NCBI GenBank assembly: GCA_001298555.1
Contig: LJCW01000364.1
Span: 1 to 37,891 of the forward strand
Source: Actinobacteria bacterium OV450
Lineage (GTDB): Bacteria > Actinomycetota > Actinomycetes > Streptomycetales > Streptomycetaceae
DNA length: 37,891 nt
Reading direction: 5' to 3'
Within the stretch, counting starts at the first letter, position 1, and each line of letters begins with the position of its first letter. The notes under the pieces are model-generated. The model was not told where the DNA came from. It ran no database searches and saw only the letters and a program-made list of their open reading frames with translations. The translations under genes were made by a program, and so were the position numbers. This document shows, in pieces, positions 32,507 to 37,891 of the stretch.

Positions 32507-34174
32507 TCAGGTGCGCGGGACCCAGCCGGACTCGTCCCAGAACCGCAGCTGGCGCGCCTTCGACGTGGTGGCGATCTCGGCGATCGGCTCACCGCCGAGG
32601 ACCAGCGTGCTGGGGCGCTCGGGGTCGAAGACGGGCCAGGCGGGAGCACCGGGGCCGGTGGGCACGCCGTCGCGGGCGAAGGCGGCCACCAGGTCCATGA
32701 AGGTCTCGGAGACGGCGCGCTCGTGCGGTCCGTCGTGGAACAGCGGAGTGGTCCCGGGTACCGGGTAGGTGGCGGAGATCGCCGCGGGGTCGGCGTACGT
32801 GCCGAACAGGAACGGCGAGGTCGCCTCGTGCGGGGTGCCGTGGTGGGGGGCCCGTACGGGCTGCGCGAACTCCATGACGTACTGCGGCGAGCGGCCGTGG
32901 CGGGCGTGCCGCTCGGACAGCCGCACGATCTGGTAGCGGAACAGTGCGTCGCCCCAGATCTCCGTCCACAGCGACAGCGGGTCCTGCGGCAGCCCGTCGG
33001 CCTCCGCGGCCTCCCGGTAGGCGGCTATGCAGGCGTCGGCCAGTTCGTACGGGACCTTCTCCATCCCCTTCTCCAGGACGCCGCGGACGGCTTCGCGGAG
33101 CTCCGCCGCGTCGGTGGGCGGCGGGGTCGGGGTGGGCTGCGGCGGGCAGGGGCCGGTGTAGAACGAGCCCTCGGTACGGGTGTGGACGGCCAGGACCGGC
33201 ACCTCGGGGGTGGGCAGCTCGTAGTCGAAGGCGCTCATCCAGCGGCCGTCGACGACCGGGCCGCGGAACTCGCGGCCGCTGCCGACCTCGCGCTCGCCGG
33301 GCAGCCCGCCGAACACCTCCTCCCAGGCGTCCATCAGGGCCGCCGCGGGGACCTCCCGCAGGCCGGGCACGGTGGTGCCGAGCCGGCGCGCGACGGCCTC
33401 GTAGGCCTGCCGGGAGTCGGCGGGGGACAGCGAGGTGGCGGGCTCCCAGACGTGGCAGGCGCTGATCGGGACGATGCGGCGGATGATCCCGCGCAGTTCG
33501 GGCAGCAGCGCGAACTGCCAGGTACTCGCGCCGCCGGCGGAGGTGCCGGCGACCGTGATGTTGTCCGGGTCGCCGCCGAAGGCCGCGGCGTTCCGGTGGA
33601 CCCAGCGCAGCAGCGCCGCCTGGTCCTGGAGGCCCCAGTTGGCGAAGTCGCCGGTGTCCGGGTCGGTGAACTCCTCGTGCAGTCCGAAACCGAGGGCGCC
33701 CAGGCGGTAGTTGAAGGTGACGACGACGAGGTCGCCGCGGTCGGCGAGGCGGGCGCCGTCGTAGACGGGCAGGCTGCCGCCGCCGACCATCCAGCCGCCG
33801 CCGTGGATGTAGACCAGCACCGGCTTGGCGGCTTCGGCGTCGGTGTCCGGGCCGGCGTCGGCGGAGCCGGTCGGGGCGGGCGTCCAGACGTTCGCGTACA
33901 GGGAGTCCTCGCCGCTGCCGGGGATGATCGGCTGGAGGGACTCGGGGGCGAACGCCGTGGCGTCGCGCACCCCGCTCCACGGAACGGGCGGCCGGGGCGA
34001 GGCGAAGCGCAGGGGGCCGACCGGCGGCGCGGCGTACGGGACGCCGCGGAAGACGGACAGCCGGCCGGAGCGCTCCCCGGCGATCACACCGGCACTGGTG
34101 TGCGCGAGCACGGTGCCGGATCCGGCGCGGGATCCGGTTTCAGGCGAGGGGCTGGGGGCGGCAGAGGTGGCCAT
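32507..34174 (-). CDS. Type B carboxylesterase
   Basis: The 555-residue alpha/beta hydrolase has the oxyanion motif HGGGW (124-128), nucleophile Ser212 in GTSAGG (usual GESAGG), SEDCL-like GSGEDSLYANVW, an acidic residue candidate in HTRTEGSF, and a catalytic His candidate in RAPHHGTPHEATSPFLFG. It starts with FRGVPYAAPPVGPLRF, typical of the family. Such enzymes cleave carboxyl esters and sometimes arylamides. In this operon it might remove an acyl group added by an N-acetyltransferase, or simply be an accessory. The ATG at 34174 has only a weak ribosome-binding site. It is first in the minus-strand operon, 72 bp before the transporter gene. Confidence 0.88.
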   Translation of the reverse strand: MATSAAPSPSPETGSRAGSGTVLAHTSAGVIAGERSGRLSVFRGVPYAAPPVGPLRFASPRPPVPWSGVRDATAFAPESLQPIIPGSGEDSLYANVWTPAPTGSADAGPDTDAEAAKPVLVYIHGGGWMVGGGSLPVYDGARLADRGDLVVVTFNYRLGALGFGLHEEFTDPDTGDFANWGLQDQAALLRWVHRNAAAFGGDPDNITVAGTSAGGASTWQFALLPELRGIIRRIVPISACHVWEPATSLSPADSRQAYEAVARRLGTTVPGLREVPAAALMDAWEEVFGGLPGEREVGSGREFRGPVVDGRWMSAFDYELPTPEVPVLAVHTRTEGSFYTGPCPPQPTPTPPPTDAAELREAVRGVLEKGMEKVPYELADACIAAYREAAEADGLPQDPLSLWTEIWGDALFRYQIVRLSERHARHGRSPQYVMEFAQPVRAPHHGTPHEATSPFLFGTYADPAAISATYPVPGTTPLFHDGPHERAVSETFMDLVAAFARDGVPTGPGAPAWPVFDPERPSTLVLGGEPIAEIATTSKARQLRFWDESGWVPRT

Positions 34175-34232
34175 TGCCGTGGGTTCTCCATCGTCTTCGG
34201 CGGGTGGTCAGTCACGCCGACTCCACGGTGCC

Positions 34233-34247
34233 CATTCGAACCGAATG
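34233..34247. promoter_or_regulatory. Dyad CATTCG-AAC-CGAATG in the divergent esterase/NAT3 region
   Basis: A perfect 6-3-6 inverted repeat lies 59 bp upstream of the esterase start. A related half-site (CATTCGG) recurs at about 34382 near the start of N-acetyltransferase 3. It is a plausible shared operator for the two divergent units. Confidence 0.4.
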
Positions 34248-34425
34248 TGCCGCGTCGGATGACTCCGGACCATCCGATGCTGGTAACCGTGCGAGAACGC
34301 GGCAACAAGTGGAAGGGCACTTTGTCAGGTGCCGGATTGTCCGTCAGCTCGATTCGGGGACCACCGGTGGCCGTGTATTTTCATTCGGCGTACGCTGCCG
34401 GGTTCGAATCGTCAAGGAGAATGCG

Positions 34426-35226
34426 ATGCTGGACGACGCAGGAGTGGCCGAATACCTCGACCGAATTGGCGCGAAGAGGCCGGAGCGGCCCGATCTCGCC
34501 GGTCTGCGCCACCTTCAGGAGCGGCATGTCCTCTCGGTGCCCTTCGAAAACATCGACTACCACCTCGACCGGGAGATCCACCTCGGCGAGCAGGCCGTCG
34601 ACAAGATCGTGCGCCGTCGCCGCGGCGGCGGCTGCTACGAGGTGAACTCGGCCCTCGCCGTCCTGCTGGAGGCCCTCGGCCACCAGGTCGAGATCCTGCC
34701 CGGCCGGGTCTACCGGCCCGACGGGCTGGGGCCGGCGATGTGCCACCTCGCCCTGCGGGTGACCCTGGAGGGGGATCCCTGGCTGGTCGACGCCGGATTC
34801 GGCCGCAACAGCCGCCATCCGCTCCGCTTCACCACCGCTGACGTGCAGCGGGACCCGCACGGCGAGTACCGGGTCGAGGCGGCCGCGGAGGGCGGGTTCG
34901 ACGTGTCCCTGAACGGGGTCCCGCTCTACCGGATCGACGACCGGGCCTGCCGCCTCGAGGACTTCGGGCCCACCCTGTGGTGGTGGCGCAGCAGCCCCGA
35001 CTCGCCGTTCCTCCAGGAGCTGTTCTGCTCGCTGGCGCTCGCGGACGGCCGGGTCACCCTGAAGGGCGGGCGCCTGGTCAGGATCGAGGGGGGAGAGCGC
35101 ACGATCGAGAAGCCTTCGAGCGACCAGGACCTCCTGGACGCCTACCGCACCCACTTCGGAATGGTGCTCGACGAACTCCCGGACAGCGGTGGCGCAAACC
35201 GGACCGTCGGGATCCAGCTGACCTGA
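34426..35226 (+). CDS. Arylamine N-acetyltransferase 3 (GGGC type)
   Basis: The 266-residue paralogue of N-acetyltransferase 2 has triad Cys70 in RRGGGCYEVN, His107 in MCHLALRV and Asp122 in LVDAGFG. Near-identical blocks shared with paralogue 2 include RHLQERHVLSVPFENIDYH, so the two probably arose by duplication and divergence within or near this cluster. The ATG at 34426 has AAGGAG upstream. It heads the plus-strand unit leading to the EhpF/EhpG-like genes, with a 102-bp gap containing a dyad. It may acylate a different amine or use a different acyl donor from paralogue 2. Confidence 0.89.
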   Translation: MLDDAGVAEYLDRIGAKRPERPDLAGLRHLQERHVLSVPFENIDYHLDREIHLGEQAVDKIVRRRRGGGCYEVNSALAVLLEALGHQVEILPGRVYRPDGLGPAMCHLALRVTLEGDPWLVDAGFGRNSRHPLRFTTADVQRDPHGEYRVEAAAEGGFDVSLNGVPLYRIDDRACRLEDFGPTLWWWRSSPDSPFLQELFCSLALADGRVTLKGGRLVRIEGGERTIEKPSSDQDLLDAYRTHFGMVLDELPDSGGANRTVGIQLT

Positions 35227-35291
35227 CACAGACAGTTGACGTACTCACCCGAATAACGTGGACCGGCTCCCGCGGCCCGGCGCACGATGCC

Positions 35292-35311
35292 CGGAGTACG
35301 GCGTTACTCCG
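35292..35311. promoter_or_regulatory. Dyad CGGAGTA-N6-TACTCCG before the EhpF-like gene
   Basis: Perfect 7-bp arms (35292-35298, 35305-35311) lie directly ahead of the GGAAGGAG ribosome-binding site and the GTG at 35329. It could be an operator or an mRNA hairpin affecting translation. Confidence 0.45.
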
Positions 35312-35328
35312 TATCCGGAAGGAGCATT

Positions 35329-36432
35329 GTGTCCATCGTTGATCCCTTGCTGGAATTTCCACTCGACACCCAGCCGGACCCCGACGAATTCCTGCGCGCC
35401 GCCCTGCGGTGGCATTTCTCCCCGGAAACGGGTTCGCCGTTCTGGCTGGAACGCGCAGGAACTCTCGGGTTCGACCCGCTGACCGACATCAGCGGCTTCG
35501 CCGACCTGAACAGGTTCCCCAACCTCGCCAACGAACTGCGCGACGTACGGGCCGAGGACCTCATACCCCGCGGTTACGGGGACAAGCCCGAGGTCGTCGG
35601 CGTCTACGAGAGCGGCGGCACCACCGGCGCCCCCAAGCGGATCGTCCTGCTCCAGGAGTGGCTGGACCGGCTGCTCGCCTGGAGCAGCGCCCAGCTGGAC
35701 CGGCACGGCGTCCCGCAGAACGTGAACTGGCTGGTCGTCGCCCCGACCGGACCCCACATGGTCGGTGACGTGATCAAGCGGCAGACCGCCTTCCGCGGCG
35801 GCCTCGCCTTCACCGTCGACCTCGACCCGCGCTGGGTCAAGAAGCTCATCTCCGACGGCAAGGGCGCCGAGGCCGGCGCGTACGCCGAGCACATCGTCGA
35901 CCAGGTCGCCTTCCTGCTCCAGACCCAGGACATCGGCGTCCTGATGTGCACGCCGCCGGTCCTGGAGCGCCTGGCCCGCCGTGACGACCTCGCCAAGCTC
36001 ATCGACGAGAAGGTCAAGGCGATCAACTGGGTCGGCACCCAGATGGACGCCGACACCCGCTACCTGTACCGCACCGAGGTCTTCCCCAAGGCGCACCTCT
36101 ACAGCGGCTACGGCTCGACGATGATCCTCGGCAACGCCAGCGAGCGTCCGGGCCTGTCCGACGACGACCCGTGCATCTACGACCCGTTCTCCCCCCACAT
36201 GATCTTCGACGTGGTCGACCCCGCGACGCGCGAGACCGTCCCGTACGGCGAGCGCGGCCAGGTCGTCATGCACCACATCAGCAAGAGCCTGTTCATGCCG
36301 AACAACCTGGAGCGCGACTACGCGACCCGGGTGCCCGGCCCCGAGGGCGTCTGGCAGCTCGGGGACTCCGTGGCGGACATCGCGCCGGTCCAGGAGTTCG
36401 ACAACGAGACCGTCATCGAAGGGGTCTATTAA
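35329..36432 (+). CDS. EhpF-like ANL adenylating enzyme (carboxylate activation)
   Basis: This 367-residue protein belongs to the acyl-CoA ligase/adenylate-forming group, with the phosphate-binding loop SGGTTGAPK at 95-103, GTQMDADTRYLYRTEVFP, YGSTMILGN and a terminal WQLGDSVADIAPV. It lacks the full C-terminal swinging subdomain of ordinary ligases, which makes it the size of EhpF (369 aa), the phenazine-carboxylate adenylating enzyme of the griseoluteic acid pathway. It would activate an aromatic carboxylate as an AMP ester. The GTG at 35329 has GGAAGGAG in front. TAATG overlap with the next gene implies strict coupling to the reductase. Confidence 0.82.
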   Translation: MSIVDPLLEFPLDTQPDPDEFLRAALRWHFSPETGSPFWLERAGTLGFDPLTDISGFADLNRFPNLANELRDVRAEDLIPRGYGDKPEVVGVYESGGTTGAPKRIVLLQEWLDRLLAWSSAQLDRHGVPQNVNWLVVAPTGPHMVGDVIKRQTAFRGGLAFTVDLDPRWVKKLISDGKGAEAGAYAEHIVDQVAFLLQTQDIGVLMCTPPVLERLARRDDLAKLIDEKVKAINWVGTQMDADTRYLYRTEVFPKAHLYSGYGSTMILGNASERPGLSDDDPCIYDPFSPHMIFDVVDPATRETVPYGERGQVVMHHISKSLFMPNNLERDYATRVPGPEGVWQLGDSVADIAPVQEFDNETVIEGVY

Positions 36433-37805
36433 TGAATGCCGGCCTGATCACGCTGGACGCGCTCGGGCCCGCCGGACCGTTCCGGGCGCGCAAGCGCACG
36501 ACCGTCACCGATGTGACGGGCGCGCCGGTCGCCGAACTCAGCCTGGTCCCCAAGCTGTTCGTGACCCGCGCGATGGACGCCCTGCGCAAGGCCGAGTCGC
36601 TGCCGGCCGACGAGCGGACGGCGGCGCTGGCCCGCGCCGGGAAGATCTTCGCCGAGGAGACCATCGACGGGCTGTCCTTCGCCGCGTACGAGCACACGGT
36701 CGCCCGGGTCTCCGGCGTGCCCATCGGGGTCGTGCGGGCCGCGACCGCCGCCATCATCGAGGCGACCGAGCAGTCGCGGTTCGCCGCGTACCAGGCGCGG
36801 CCGGCGGGCGCGGTGGACGACTGGCGTGCCGAGGCCACCCGCAGCGGCAGCGCCGTGTGGACCCGGCGCGGTGACGTGTTCGCCGTGCACGCCGCGGGCA
36901 ACCACCCCGGGCCGCACTCGCTGTGGGTCGAGGCCCTCGCGCTCGGCTACCGCGTCGCGGTGCGTCCCTCCCGCCGCGAGCCGTTCACCCCGCACCGGCT
37001 GATCTCGGCGCTGCGGGCCGCGGGCTTCGGCCCCGACCAGGTCGTGCTGCTGCCCACGGACTACGAGGCGGCGGACGAGATCCTGCGCAGCGCCGACTAC
37101 GGCCTCGTGTACGGCGGCGACGACGTGGTGCGCAAGTACGCGGGCACCAACGTGCTGCCGCAGGGCCCGGGCCGTTCCAAGATGCTGGTCCCGGCCGGTG
37201 TCGACTGGCGCGACCACCTCGACACCATCGTGGACTCCATCAGCCATCAGGGCGGTGTGGCCTGCATCAACGCCACCACCGTGCTGATCGACGGCGACCC
37301 GGAGCCGCTCGCGCAGGCCATCGCCGAGCGCCTGGCCACGATCCCCAGCCTGCCGCCGGAGGACGAGAAGGCCGTCCTCGCGGTGCAGCCCGTGGAGGGG
37401 GCCCGCGCGATCGAGAGGTTCCTGCTCGCCAAGGCGGCCGGGACCACGGCGCACCTGGGCGGTGACGGCGTCGTGGAGGAGCTCGGCGACGGCAGCGCCG
37501 TACTGCGCCCGGCCGTGCACCGGCTGGAGCGGCCGGACGCCGAGCAGGCCGGCATCGAACTGCCCTTCCCCTGCGTGTGGGTGGCCCCGTGGTCGCCCGC
37601 CGACGGGATCGGGCCGCTGCGCAACTCGCTGGTGCTGACCGCGTTCACCGAGGACGAGGCGCTGATCGACGCGCTGCTCCAGGAGCCCACCATCAGCAAC
37701 GTCTACCTGGGCGACCACCCGACGTACTGGATCCGGCCGGGCGTTCCGCACGACGGCTACCTCGGCGAGTTCCTGATGCGGACGAAGACCGTCATCCGCG
37801 ACTGA
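36432..37805 (+). CDS. EhpG-like acyl reductase (aldehyde dehydrogenase fold)
   Basis: The 457-residue protein has the aldehyde-dehydrogenase/LuxC-like fold. The thiol nucleophile is Cys278 in HQGGVACINATTV. Other features are VHAAGNHPGPHSLWVEALALGYRV, RPSRREPFTPHRL and GGDDVVRKYAGTN. In actinobacteria these are annotated as phenazine antibiotic biosynthesis proteins. It should take the adenylate or acyl group from the upstream EhpF-like enzyme and reduce it with NAD(P)H to an aldehyde. Because no phenazine genes are present here, the substrate is more likely an amino-hydroxybenzoate. The ATG overlaps the preceding stop. The gene is followed by a terminator. Confidence 0.82.
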   Translation: MNAGLITLDALGPAGPFRARKRTTVTDVTGAPVAELSLVPKLFVTRAMDALRKAESLPADERTAALARAGKIFAEETIDGLSFAAYEHTVARVSGVPIGVVRAATAAIIEATEQSRFAAYQARPAGAVDDWRAEATRSGSAVWTRRGDVFAVHAAGNHPGPHSLWVEALALGYRVAVRPSRREPFTPHRLISALRAAGFGPDQVVLLPTDYEAADEILRSADYGLVYGGDDVVRKYAGTNVLPQGPGRSKMLVPAGVDWRDHLDTIVDSISHQGGVACINATTVLIDGDPEPLAQAIAERLATIPSLPPEDEKAVLAVQPVEGARAIERFLLAKAAGTTAHLGGDGVVEELGDGSAVLRPAVHRLERPDAEQAGIELPFPCVWVAPWSPADGIGPLRNSLVLTAFTEDEALIDALLQEPTISNVYLGDHPTYWIRPGVPHDGYLGEFLMRTKTVIRD

Positions 37806-37820
37806 CGCACCACGCCTGAC

Positions 37821-37868
37821 GGGTCCGGGCCGCGGCCGCCGCCCTGCCGGCCGCCGCGGTCCGGACCC
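37821..37868 (+). terminator. Hairpin terminator at the end of the EhpF/EhpG unit
   Basis: Two 16-nt arms (37821-37836 and 37853-37868) pair with one G-U wobble around a 16-nt loop that itself contains GC repeats. It starts 15 bp after the stop. Confidence 0.75.
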
Positions 37869-37891
37869 GCCCTTCCGTACGGCCACCCCCC

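Noticed and set aside
11756..37805. Phenazine biosynthetic cluster
   Set aside because: PhzC-, PhzD- and PhzE-type enzymes and EhpF/EhpG-like proteins are present, but the core-forming PhzF, PhzA/B and PhzG are not. An EntA-like dehydrogenase instead points to 3-hydroxyanthranilate.
1..37891. tRNA, rRNA or riboswitch genes
   Set aside because: No cloverleaf-like segment, rRNA-like stretch or known aptamer core was recognised on reading; a covariance-model search would be needed to exclude small RNAs.

Overview
The window is high-GC actinobacterial DNA with strong third-position G/C bias, GTG/TTG starts and many overlapping start/stop codons, as in Streptomyces. The left edge looks like core chromosome: the 3' part of a branched-chain 2-oxoacid dehydrogenase E2 gene, an uncharacterised protein, a PPOX-fold flavin/F420 protein and a DUF1266 protein (1-3808). 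An IS701-type transposase-like gene lacking catalytic acids follows (4176-5330), and from there the DNA reads as a specialised-metabolite gene cluster.

Region 5.3-22.2 kb is a shikimate/chorismate-derived aminobenzoate module. It holds a GAF-PucR regulator, a HemK-like methyltransferase, a fused aminodeoxychorismate (ADC) synthase, a transaldolase-like protein without its catalytic lysine, a short type II DAHP synthase, an EntA/DhbA-like dehydrogenase, a PhzD-type isochorismatase, a PhzE-type ADIC synthase and a small YdhR-like protein. A DUF1857-like protein, an SDR lacking its catalytic lysine, a lone transketolase C-terminal domain, an EPSP synthase, an FAD aromatic hydroxylase and a chorismate synthase complete it. 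The cluster therefore carries extra copies of the first, sixth and seventh shikimate enzymes, plus two ways of aminating chorismate. PhzE, PhzD and the dehydrogenase should give 3-hydroxyanthranilate. The ADC synthase has no ADC lyase partner here, so its product may go elsewhere, for example through the PhzD-type hydrolase to a 4-amino-3-hydroxybenzoate.

Region 22.3-25.1 kb carries two tandem paralogous membrane-anchored proteins with degenerate von Willebrand A-like motifs, which may be unrelated to the pathway. Region 25.1-37.8 kb is tailoring and export: a quinone-reductase-like MDR enzyme, an aldo/keto reductase coupled to arylamine N-acetyltransferase 1, a small secreted protein, and a minus-strand operon of carboxylesterase, MFS exporter, FAD-linked oxidase and N-acetyltransferase 2. 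Diverging from that operon is a plus-strand group of N-acetyltransferase 3, an EhpF-like adenylating enzyme and an EhpG-like reductase.

The inferred logic is: boost chorismate supply, make one or two amino-hydroxybenzoates, reduce a carboxylate to an aldehyde or alcohol with the EhpF/EhpG-like pair, N-acetylate the arylamine, hydroxylate or oxidise the ring, and export. No PhzA/B, PhzF or PhzG is present, so this window does not encode a phenazine core. An N-acetylated amino-hydroxybenzoate, aminophenol or phenoxazinone-like product is a better guess, but the product itself cannot be read from the sequence.
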